Positions 1 through 7,038 of a stretch of DNA of 12,820 nt are shown here, one piece after another. Position 1 is the stretch's first letter. Each line of letters opens with the position of its first letter. The stretch is from an uncultured bacterium (GTDB taxonomy: Bacteria; Cloacimonadota; Cloacimonadia; Cloacimonadales; Cloacimonadaceae), in assembly GCA_937960795.1 (NCBI GenBank), contig CALGPA010000007.1, positions 1 to 12,820 on the forward strand. Reading direction: 5' to 3'. The notes under the pieces were generated by a model. That model was given only the letters and a program-made list of their open reading frames with translations. It searched no databases and had not been told where the DNA came from. Position numbers and translations under genes: made by a program.

Positions 1-55
1 ATTGGTTTAGAGGCTTGAGAATCATATCCTGGCTTCCTACACGGTACAGCGGATG

Positions 56-112
56 CCTCCCCACGCGACAAGATGTCGCGTCTACTATAGGCGGCTAAAA
101 ACCGCCCCTACA
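56..112. repeat. Double-hairpin intergenic element, REP/MITE-like
   Basis: Two hairpins lie side by side in the non-coding tail beyond the operon terminator. The first pairs CGCGACA (64-70) with TGTCGCG (74-80) around a 3-base loop. The second pairs GGCGG (90-94) with CCGCC (102-106) around an A-rich 7-base loop. GC-rich arms joined by short AT-rich stretches are typical of short repeats scattered between genes in many environmental bacterial genomes. Only one copy is in the window, so its repetitive nature is inferred from form. The rest of 1-128 shows no gene. Neither hairpin is followed by a long T-run, so neither is a convincing intrinsic terminator. Confidence 0.45.
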
Positions 113-131
113 ATTGTAAACCCGCTCGATG

Positions 132-165
132 AAAGATAAAAAAGCCCCGATCCAAAGATCGGGGC
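132..165 (-). terminator. Intrinsic terminator at the end of the pilus operon
   Basis: Read on the minus strand, a perfect 9-bp stem GCCCCGATC/GATCGGGGC (165-157 with 152-144) closes a 4-base TTTG loop and is followed at once by TTTTTTATCTTTC. It begins 26 bases after the pilC stop codon. The plus-strand reading has no T-run after the stem, so it serves only transcripts coming from the pilus genes. Confidence 0.93.
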
Positions 166-191
166 CCGATATATCCATGAGAAGGTATTTT

Positions 192-1445
192 TTAGTTGAA
201 TCCCTGCGAGATCGCTTCACCGAGATCGAAGATCGGCAGGTAGATCACGATGATGATGGTACCCACGACGAGTGCCATCAGCACGATCAAGAGCGGCTCG
301 ATCAGAGAGGTGAGGCGGTCGATCACGCTATCCACGAGTTTCTCGTAGAATTGAGCGGCTTTACCCAGCAGCTTGTCCATATCACCGGTTTCTTCGCCGG
401 TGGCAAGCATCTGCAGGAGTGTGGGAGGAAATTCGCCGGTTCTGCGGAAGGCATTGGCAACGCCATATCCTTCTTTGACCAGCACTCTAGCGCGGCGCAC
501 AGCGCCTTCGACCACGGCATTTTGAACTACGTTTTCAGTGAGTTCCATGGTATCCATGATCGGCACACCGGCAGCCATGAGGATACTGAATGTGCGGGAG
601 AATTTGCTCATGATGGAGTTTGTCATCACACCGCCGATGACCGGGATGCGGAGTTTGAGAGTGTCCATCACATATCTGCCACGATCGGTCAGGTATACCA
701 AGAACAGCGCGGCGATCGCCATAATAAAGATCAGGATTGCCATAAACAGGTTGTTTACGATATAGTCTGATATATTGATCGCGATCACGGTAGGCGTGGG
801 CAGAGTGGCATTGAAATCTGCATAAACTTCTGCAAACATGGGGATAATGAAATAGAACATACCCCAGATCACACCGATGAGGAAGACAAGGATAAAGACG
901 GGATATGCCATGGCGCTTGTCACTTTACGGCGAGTATCTTCGATCTTTTCTAGGTAATCAGAGAGTTCGTCCAGGACTGTGTGCAGAGTACCCGATACTT
1001 CACCGGCTTGCACCAATGCCACGTATAGCGGGTTAAACACACCTGGATGCTGTTGCATTGCTTCAGAGAGGGAGAATCCTTTGCGGATATCATCACCGAT
1101 CTTGCGCAATACTTTGGCAAACTTCTTATTCTTTTCTTCTTTTTCCAAGTCGGTCACGGCTTTCTCGATGGTCAAACCAGCGGAGAACATGGTGGAAAGC
1201 TGACGCGTGAAAAACACAAGCGTCTTGAGGGTGACACCGGTACGAATTTTGTAGATGGTGAGCATGACCTTGTCGAAAAGGGAGAGTTTACCTTTAAACG
1301 CTCCTTCCGATGCGGCTTTGACGGATATGATGGTGGATCCTTCTTTGGCGAGTTTTTCCACTGCCATATCGAGAGTATCAGCCTTGATCACTCCTTCTAC
1401 ACGGGCGCCTTTGGCGTCCTTAACTATGTAGGCAAAATTTGGCAT
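192..1445 (-). CDS. pilC: Type IV pilus / T2SS inner-membrane platform protein PilC/GspF
   Basis: This is the polytopic inner-membrane platform around which pilins are assembled; family members couple the cytoplasmic ATPase to extraction of pilins from the membrane. The 417 residues match the usual family length. Two T2SSF repeats are visible, roughly residues 76-200 and 280-404. Each starts with a related stretch (FTRQLSTMFSAG at 79-90 and FSRTFSILMAAG at 282-293) and carries the QAGE/TGEETG-type motif (146-149 and 349-354). Three membrane segments are seen near 180-201, 232-252 and 383-404. The ATG at 1445 has an AAGG ribosome site about 8 bases upstream and lies 24 bases after the ATPase gene, so the two are surely co-transcribed. 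It is the last gene before the terminator. Naming pilC rather than gspF rests on the pilMNO genes in the same cluster. Confidence 0.95.
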   Translation of the reverse strand: MPNFAYIVKDAKGARVEGVIKADTLDMAVEKLAKEGSTIISVKAASEGAFKGKLSLFDKVMLTIYKIRTGVTLKTLVFFTRQLSTMFSAGLTIEKAVTDLEKEEKNKKFAKVLRKIGDDIRKGFSLSEAMQQHPGVFNPLYVALVQAGEVSGTLHTVLDELSDYLEKIEDTRRKVTSAMAYPVFILVFLIGVIWGMFYFIIPMFAEVYADFNATLPTPTVIAINISDYIVNNLFMAILIFIMAIAALFLVYLTDRGRYVMDTLKLRIPVIGGVMTNSIMSKFSRTFSILMAAGVPIMDTMELTENVVQNAVVEGAVRRARVLVKEGYGVANAFRRTGEFPPTLLQMLATGEETGDMDKLLGKAAQFYEKLVDSVIDRLTSLIEPLLIVLMALVVGTIIIVIYLPIFDLGEAISQGFN

Positions 1446-1469
1446 ATACGTTTACCTTCTTAATCTATC

Positions 1470-3179
1470 TTATTCGACAACAGTCATCTTGATGACTTCG
1501 CGGATGGTGGTGATACCACGTTTCATTTTGGATATGGCAGCATCATGCAAAGTACGCATTCCAGCATTGAGAGCCGAAGAGCGAATGAGATCCTGGTTTC
1601 CACCATCATAGATCAGCTGGCGGATTTCTTTATCGACAGTGAGCAATTCGAAGATACCGGTACGACCAGAGAAACCTGTGTTGTCGCAATGGACACATCC
1701 GGCTCCCATCTTGAATTTGGCTTCACGAACATCTTCTTCAGTCAGAGCTGCATCTTGAATCTCTTGCTCTGTGGGTTGATAGTCTTCGATGCAATATGGG
1801 CAAATCTTACGAACGAGACGCTGAGCCATCACCAATGAGAGTGAGGAACCCACGAGATAGGGTTTGATCCCGATATCGATCAGACGTGTGACTGTGGAAG
1901 GAGCGTCGTTTGCGTGTAGGGTCGAGAACACAAGGTGACCTGTCAGAGAGAATTTGATCGCGATATCGGCGGTTTCTTCGTCACGGATCTCACCGATAAG
2001 CACGATGTCCGGGTCTTGACGGAGAACTGAGCGCAGCGCTGAGCCGAAGGTGAGGCCGATCTGTTCTTTGGTCTCGATCTGAGTGATGCCTTCGAGGCGA
2101 TACTCGACGGGGTCTTCCACTGTGATGATATTGGTCTCGATGTCTTGAATCTCTTTCAGGGCGGCGTGTAGAGAAGTGGATTTACCACTACCGGTAGGAC
2201 CTGAAACGATGATGATGCCATAGGGACGGCGAATGATCTTGTCAAAGATCACCATATCTTCTTCTTCAAAGCCGAGTGTGCTGAGCTTGAAGCCAAAATC
2301 ACCTTTGTCCAAAAGACGCATCACGACCTTTTCGCCAAGAACCGTGGGGGTAATGGACACACGAACGTCAACGCTCTTGACAGAGGTCTTAAGCGAGATG
2401 TGACCGTCCTGCGGAAGGCGACGTTCAGCGATATTGAGCTTACTCATCACCTTCACAAGGGATACCAAGCCGGCATGCATGCCGATGGGCGGGGTCATTA
2501 CTTCACGCAAAGCACCGTCGACACGATAGCGCACGCGAGTGCTTTTCATCAAAGGCTCGATGTGAATATCAGTGGTGTTTGCCTTGATAGCTTCGTTGAT
2601 AATGAGGTTCAAAAGTTTTACGACAGGTGCATCGGCATCACTGGAAGCAGCGGAGATCGAGATCTCGTTTTCGTCTTCATCTACTGCCACAAAGTCAAAG
2701 CCGCCTACGGCATCTTCCACTTGAGAGGTGGTGCGAATGCTCTTGTAGTATTTTTCGATGGTGTCGTGGAGAACAGTGTCTCCGATGAGCTCAGGCTTGA
2801 TGTTTTTGCCGATGAGCTTTTTCAAGCTATCGAGAACTGTGAGGTTTTCGGGATCTGCCAAGGCTACAACGACTCCGTCGCCTTCTTCACGAAGCGCCAC
2901 AACTCTGTTTTCAAGAGCATATGGTTCCGGAATGAGAGAGACGACTCTGAGGTCGAGATCCATCAGTTCGTTTTCTTTAACGATATCGTAGCCCAATTGC
3001 AGATGCAGCGCATTTAGCAATTGCTTTTCGGTGAGGTAACCGATTTTTATGAGGGTTTCTCCGATCTTCAGACCGAAATTGGTCTGCTTGATCAAAGCTT
3101 CTTTCAGCTGGTCTTCGCTCACGAATCCTTCGTGGACCAAGACTTCGCCGAGTCTGGCAAATTGAGGGTTGAAACTCAT
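1470..3179 (-). CDS. pilB: Type IV pilus extension ATPase PilB/GspE with MshEN-like N-terminal domain
   Basis: This is a hexameric cytoplasmic ATPase of the secretion-ATPase superfamily that powers fibre assembly. All hallmark motifs are intact in the 569 residues: Walker A GPTGSGKS (327-334), Asp box ITVEDPVEY (352-360), Walker B region DPDIVLIGEIRD (389-400), His box TGHLVFSTLHAND (413-425), and the zinc-binding tetracysteine C460/C463/C495/C498 found in PilB/GspE but not PilT. The N-terminus (9-61) holds two 24-residue motifs with a 5-residue spacer: R9, L10, G11, L14, G18, L25, L29, Q32 and K38, I39, G40, L43, G47, L54, L58, Q61. This is the layout of MshEN domains, several of which bind cyclic-di-GMP. 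The ATG at 3179 has AAGGA 7 bases upstream. The gene follows a 133-base gap, the largest in the cluster, so it may have its own promoter; I could not assign one. Confidence 0.96.
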   Translation of the reverse strand: MSFNPQFARLGEVLVHEGFVSEDQLKEALIKQTNFGLKIGETLIKIGYLTEKQLLNALHLQLGYDIVKENELMDLDLRVVSLIPEPYALENRVVALREEGDGVVVALADPENLTVLDSLKKLIGKNIKPELIGDTVLHDTIEKYYKSIRTTSQVEDAVGGFDFVAVDEDENEISISAASSDADAPVVKLLNLIINEAIKANTTDIHIEPLMKSTRVRYRVDGALREVMTPPIGMHAGLVSLVKVMSKLNIAERRLPQDGHISLKTSVKSVDVRVSITPTVLGEKVVMRLLDKGDFGFKLSTLGFEEEDMVIFDKIIRRPYGIIIVSGPTGSGKSTSLHAALKEIQDIETNIITVEDPVEYRLEGITQIETKEQIGLTFGSALRSVLRQDPDIVLIGEIRDEETADIAIKFSLTGHLVFSTLHANDAPSTVTRLIDIGIKPYLVGSSLSLVMAQRLVRKICPYCIEDYQPTEQEIQDAALTEEDVREAKFKMGAGCVHCDNTGFSGRTGIFELLTVDKEIRQLIYDGGNQDLIRSSALNAGMRTLHDAAISKMKRGITTIREVIKMTVVE

Positions 3180-3265
3180 GTCTATATCCTTATCTTGTAT
3201 TTTTTAAAAAACAATTTTGGGTAAATCCCAGCAACTTTCTATACGTACTCCTTGTCTTTTTAAGT

Positions 3266-3293
3266 GGCGTGAGAGCCTGACGACTCTCACGCC
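3266..3293 (-). terminator. Perfect 10-bp hairpin between the Ig-array gene and pilB; possible attenuator
   Basis: GGCGTGAGAG (3266-3275) pairs perfectly with CTCTCACGCC (3284-3293) around an 8-base loop, 19 bases after the stop of the Ig-array gene. On the minus strand the stem is followed by ACTTAAAAAGA, not a T-run, so it is not a standard intrinsic terminator for the operon. On the plus strand it is followed by a moderately T-rich stretch, TTTATATCATTTC. It may lower read-through into pilB, or protect or process the 3' end of the upstream message. The rest of the gap (3180-3312) is AT-rich with a TTTTTTAAAAAA palindrome at 3200-3211. I found no well-spaced -35/-10 pair there. Confidence 0.4.
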
Positions 3294-3312
3294 TTTATAT
3301 CATTTCTTATGT

Positions 3313-5622
3313 TTAGAACGGTGCGGTTGGGTTGTAACGATACACAAGCAAGTTTGTAGTAGCCTGTATGTTCGTTCCCAGAAGGCGTCCAGTGATTCCT
3401 ACGTCAGTGGTGCTCGGAGTATTTGTCTGATCATCACCGAAGGGGAATTCATCTAGGTATACTTGGATTCTAGCGTGTGCTGTGCCTTCAAAGGTCGTCA
3501 CTTTATCAGGACGAGAGATGTCGGCATAGTTTGGCGGAATCTGAGTATAGCTCGGGTTTGACGGGAAGTAGTGATCAGGATGCAGGATGATTTGACCCCT
3601 GGTGCAAACAAGCTGGAACTCGCTATCGGTCACGGGCAAACCTTGACCATCAGTGAGGAACAGGATGATGTCAGCATGCTTGTTAGCAGGTGCAGTGTGA
3701 CCGAAGTTCACAGTCTGCGGCACTACTTGCATCTCAAAACGAGGATCGTTCAGAGGAAGTGTTACTGAGCCGTAGGCATCCACAGCTTGACCGGCTTCGC
3801 CACCGGATCTTGCATAGATGGTCACTTCTTCATTTGTCATTGTGCCATTGTAGGTCAGGGTCGTGTATGCCACACCCGAGAGGGAGTCGCCATTCACGCT
3901 GACATTGCCTACTGCGCCGTCGGGTACGATCTGAGCAGATGTGTAAGGATGGTTTCCGGGACCTGCGCCTGCGCCGTAGATGGAGAACCAAACCATGGTG
4001 TTGTTTTGCACAGGGTTTTGATATCTATCACGCACATGCGCACCTGCAACTACACGCCAGACACCGCCACCCATGTTTGTTCCGGTGTTAAATCCGGAAA
4101 CGAAGGGCTCGATTGAATGAGGAGGCCCTGATTGGATGATGATGTTCGCCTTGGTGGCGCGGATCCATCTGCCATCTTCAGTGGTGCAAGATGCTCTGAT
4201 GACCAAAACTCCGGATTCGGTGCCGGCATTGACCGAGATCTGCGCCTCACCTCCATTGGAAGTCACCATTACTGAGTCTGCTGCAGGATTATTGTTAAGG
4301 TTTGCTCCTGCAGGAAGAGATGTGCCTGTATTCATGATCTTGAACCATACATCGTGCGGTCTGTCAATGAGGTTGCCATTGATGTCGCGAAGTCTCACGC
4401 GCAATACGGCAGACTGAGTGCCACCGGTGTTTGCAACGTTCAGACGAATCGGATCCTGCTGAGTGAAGTCCAGAGCGTGGATCTGATCTGAAGTGATGGT
4501 AAAGATCAATTGAGTGACTAGGGTGTCATTCAAAGCTGAAGCTTGAATGGTGGCTGCACCGGCAAAGAGACCGGGAGTGAAGCGCACTCTGGCTACGCCG
4601 TATTCGTTGGTTTGGATATTCACAGTCTGAGCGGTGTTCAGGAAGGTGCCCAGATCTGTGGTGAATTTGACGTTGCGGCCTTGAACGGTGTTGTTGTACA
4701 TATCGACCAAAGTGCTTTCGATGAAGATCTGATTCGGGCTGCCAACGTGGGAAGTATCAGCTTCTACGTCAACGCCGTTGACGGTCACCAAACTGCGCAT
4801 CTCGATGCCAAATGGAGTGCCGGGACGGATCATGATGTCGCGGCTATCTTGGATATCACCGATTTTTGCGGTAACTGTTTCCGGCAAGCTTTCAGGATTT
4901 GTGGTCGCCGAAGTACCCGAATTATAGAAGGTAGCTGCGCGTCCATTATAGGTGGGCTGGTGAATCACCTTGCCGAGATCGTTTCCGGCTTGGTCAGTGA
5001 AGGAGCCTTTGATGCACTCAAAAGTGATCAAGGTTCCATCCGGAACTACTTCATCTGTAGTGTTTGTGGCAGCAGCATAGATCGGAACGGTCTGAGCTAC
5101 CCGCATCGGATAGGGATCAGCCAGATTGTCAAATTGCAGTGTCACATCTTGGATGCCGGGGGTTTCTTTGACTGTCACATTCACGCTGAGAGTATCAGCA
5201 GAAAGGATTGAGTCGGCTTCGGTCGGATGGAAGTTTCTCACGATCGCGGTGATCGTGGCTTCGCCTTCTTGTCCGTCATCCCAAAATACGGTCGATGCGA
5301 TACCGGTGCTATCGGTTGAAACGTTTGTCAGCACGCGTCCGATCGGAGATGTCTTAAACTGAACGATCTGTCCGGGAACGCCGAAGTTTTCACCATCACG
5401 AATCTCAACAGATACTCTGGAGTAAGTGATGTTGTTGTCCGCATAGATTGTATCCGGAGATGCAGAGATCTTGTGGATCACGCGAATTTGGCTCAACGGG
5501 ATGGGATCCGGGGGTGCCGGCAAGATTGGCGGCGGATTACGCTTATCGCAGGAAGCCGAGAGGCTTACAAGGATTATCATAATCATGGTTAATATTGGTA
5601 TAAGAGATTTAACCTTCTTCAT
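3313..5622 (-). CDS. Probable lipoprotein with about six tandem Ig-like (Big_1/invasin-type) domains
   Basis: A 769-residue exported protein of unknown specific function. The N-terminus has a Lys-rich start, a hydrophobic core (7-22) and LSASC, with Cys25 as the probable lipidated residue; Ser at -3 is not ideal for a lipobox. A proline-rich linker (29-42) follows. About six beta-sandwich repeats come next, near 47-152, 157-267, 268-377, 382-498, 501-625 and 629-763. Several show invasin/Big_1 hallmarks: a polar strand ending in DxxxNxV/GVPG, then V-x-F, then TDSTG or TNEYG, then strands such as EATITAIV and AATIQASA. The ATG at 5622 is preferred over one at 5643 because GAGGAGG lies 6 bases before it; it overlaps the secretin gene by 14 bases. 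Placement among T4P genes suggests a pilus-linked surface or secretin-associated protein, but this is inference. Confidence 0.85.
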   Translation of the reverse strand: MKKVKSLIPILTMIMIILVSLSASCDKRNPPPILPAPPDPIPLSQIRVIHKISASPDTIYADNNITYSRVSVEIRDGENFGVPGQIVQFKTSPIGRVLTNVSTDSTGIASTVFWDDGQEGEATITAIVRNFHPTEADSILSADTLSVNVTVKETPGIQDVTLQFDNLADPYPMRVAQTVPIYAAATNTTDEVVPDGTLITFECIKGSFTDQAGNDLGKVIHQPTYNGRAATFYNSGTSATTNPESLPETVTAKIGDIQDSRDIMIRPGTPFGIEMRSLVTVNGVDVEADTSHVGSPNQIFIESTLVDMYNNTVQGRNVKFTTDLGTFLNTAQTVNIQTNEYGVARVRFTPGLFAGAATIQASALNDTLVTQLIFTITSDQIHALDFTQQDPIRLNVANTGGTQSAVLRVRLRDINGNLIDRPHDVWFKIMNTGTSLPAGANLNNNPAADSVMVTSNGGEAQISVNAGTESGVLVIRASCTTEDGRWIRATKANIIIQSGPPHSIEPFVSGFNTGTNMGGGVWRVVAGAHVRDRYQNPVQNNTMVWFSIYGAGAGPGNHPYTSAQIVPDGAVGNVSVNGDSLSGVAYTTLTYNGTMTNEEVTIYARSGGEAGQAVDAYGSVTLPLNDPRFEMQVVPQTVNFGHTAPANKHADIILFLTDGQGLPVTDSEFQLVCTRGQIILHPDHYFPSNPSYTQIPPNYADISRPDKVTTFEGTAHARIQVYLDEFPFGDDQTNTPSTTDVGITGRLLGTNIQATTNLLVYRYNPTAPF

Positions 5623-7012
5623 TGTATTCCTCCTCACCTTCATATTCGATGAGTGTGCGAGTGAGTCTTTCGTCTACGATGGGTTCAGGGCTCTTTTCGT
5701 CCATTGACACCAATCTGGGAGTAATCTCAATGATGAGATCGGTGTTTTCGACCATTTCGTAGCGATGCTGGAATGCTCTGCCGATGAAAGGAAGATCACC
5801 CAGGAAAGGTACTTTATTGGTTTTTTGTGAGATGGAAGAATTCAGCAGTCCACCCACGATGATTTTGTGTTCGTTCGGTACAGTGACGGTGGAAGCTACA
5901 CGACGCACTTTGGTGCGCGGGACAAAGCCGCCCACGAGATTTGTCACGGAAGAGACTTCCGGGGCGATCTTGGCAGTGATGTTTCCATCTTTGTTTACAG
6001 AAGGAGTGACGGCAAGGATGATGCCGACTTCTTCGCGCTCAACCTGTACCTGTCTTTCGTTGTCCATCACGACAAAGGGAATCACTTCGCCGATGTGCAG
6101 AGTGGCTTCTTCGCCATTAAGAGCGGTCACGCGGGTGTCGGTGAGCAGCTTGGCGGCGTTGTTTTCCAAAAGCCAATCGATGGTGATGTCAAAAGCAGTA
6201 AGCTGACGGCTGAAATGACCGATGTCATTGAACCCGTTTATTCTCTGGAAGTGCTGGTCGCTGGGGAGCAGGCCAAGCTCAGTCGGATCGCCATGAGGCA
6301 GATATCCATCAACATCTGTGTAATTGAAGGGAAGCCCGGCACCACTTGCATTCACGGGATCTTCGGCGATTATGGTGGTAAGGCTGTTTAAGCGGCTCCA
6401 GTCGATACCGGCTCTTTTTGCATTGCTGAGGTTAACCTCGATCAGGCGTACGCGGATCTCAATCTGCTCCTGCACCACATCCATACCCTCTACAAGGGTG
6501 CTGATCTGATCGAAGGTTTCTTGATTTGCATAGACCATGATGGCGTTCTGACCTTCCACGGGCACGATGTTTGCGCCGGTGCTCTGAAGGGCGTCAGCTA
6601 CCTTGACAGCATCAAGATTGTTCAAATACAGGATATTGCTGCGTTCGCCGATTTCTTCCATGATGTTTTGTCTTTGACCCACCACAAAGGTGTTGCCGGC
6701 AATGACGCGATATGAAAGACCGGAAGTTCTGGCTACTAAAGATACTGCGGTCTCGATCGGCACGTCTTTGACGTTGATGGTCACGCGTTTTTCATCACTT
6801 GAATCTCTGTCTCTGGTCTGTTCGACTGCCAACACGATGTTGGTGCCGGAAAGACGTGACAGGGCGTTCAAAACGGAAGACAAGGTGGCGTCATCCGCAC
6901 TAAAGGTTACCTTGGTTGACATTGGGTTTGCCTGAGCAACGAGTGCTGAGAAGGCAAAGACCAAGAGCAGAGCCAAGCAGAGATATTGCTTACTTGAAAG
7001 CATGTTTTTCAT
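5609..7012 (-). CDS. pilQ: Outer-membrane secretin, PilQ/GspD family, compact form
   Basis: This forms the gated outer-membrane channel through which the fibre or substrates pass. The 467-residue product has a signal peptide with likely cleavage after VAQA (25-28). An N0/STN domain (about 33-112) and one N1/KH-like domain (about 125-178, starting SNILYLNNLDA) come next, then the secretin beta-barrel domain (about 185-434). The barrel contains the family signature VPFLGDLPFIG (401-411) and the closing segment TDLIIEITPRLV (424-435). It is shorter than typical PilQ or GspD: no AMIN domains and few N1 copies. The tail is very acidic. The ATG at 7012 has GGGAG 5 bases upstream and is followed directly by the signal peptide; an in-frame TTG at 7045 would overlap the preceding gene. 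The pilQ name rests on context; it could equally be a GspD-type protein. Confidence 0.93.
   Translation of the reverse strand: MKNMLSSKQYLCLALLLVFAFSALVAQANPMSTKVTFSADDATLSSVLNALSRLSGTNIVLAVEQTRDRDSSDEKRVTINVKDVPIETAVSLVARTSGLSYRVIAGNTFVVGQRQNIMEEIGERSNILYLNNLDAVKVADALQSTGANIVPVEGQNAIMVYANQETFDQISTLVEGMDVVQEQIEIRVRLIEVNLSNAKRAGIDWSRLNSLTTIIAEDPVNASGAGLPFNYTDVDGYLPHGDPTELGLLPSDQHFQRINGFNDIGHFSRQLTAFDITIDWLLENNAAKLLTDTRVTALNGEEATLHIGEVIPFVVMDNERQVQVEREEVGIILAVTPSVNKDGNITAKIAPEVSSVTNLVGGFVPRTKVRRVASTVTVPNEHKIIVGGLLNSSISQKTNKVPFLGDLPFIGRAFQHRYEMVENTDLIIEITPRLVSMDEKSPEPIVDERLTRTLIEYEGEEEYNEEG
5629..5635 (-). promoter_or_regulatory. Ribosome binding site of the Ig-array gene, inside the secretin gene
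   Basis: GAGGAGG on the minus strand lies 6 bases before the ATG at 5622 and within the last codons of the secretin gene, where it encodes part of the Glu-rich tail. It fixes the start of the Ig-array gene and implies translational coupling to secretin synthesis. Confidence 0.85.
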
Positions 7013-7017
7013 ATTTA

Positions 7018-7022
7018 CTCCC
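7018..7022 (-). promoter_or_regulatory. Ribosome binding site deciding the secretin start
   Basis: GGGAG on the minus strand, 5 bases (TAAAT) before the ATG at 7012. It supports this start over the in-frame TTG at 7045, which has no comparable site and would add 11 residues ahead of the signal peptide. Confidence 0.8.
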
Positions 7023-7038
7023 ACTGTTATAATATATT

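Noticed and set aside
158..170. Second short palindrome overlapping the terminator arm, as an antiterminator
   Set aside because: The alternative stem is only about 5 bp with a 3-base loop and is much weaker than the terminator. No leader or sensor sequence is nearby, so overlap by chance is the simpler view.
129..770. 213-codon open frame on the plus strand opposite pilC
   Set aside because: It starts in the terminator stem, is antisense to a certain pilC gene and encodes a low-complexity His/Asp-rich string. It is a shadow of pilC codons.
2400..3017. 205-codon plus-strand open frame opposite the ATPase gene
   Set aside because: It is antisense to conserved pilB codons, with no recognisable domain. 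Similar shadows occur opposite the secretin (5867-6391) and the Ig-array gene (4543-5211).
3180..3265. Sigma-70 or Bacteroidota-type promoter before pilB
   Set aside because: The stretch is AT-rich, but no -35/-10 or -33/-7 pair with acceptable spacing was found by eye.
5623..5643. Upstream ATG at 5643 for the Ig-array gene
   Set aside because: No Shine-Dalgarno sequence precedes it, whereas the ATG at 5622 has GAGGAGG at good spacing and a cleaner signal peptide.
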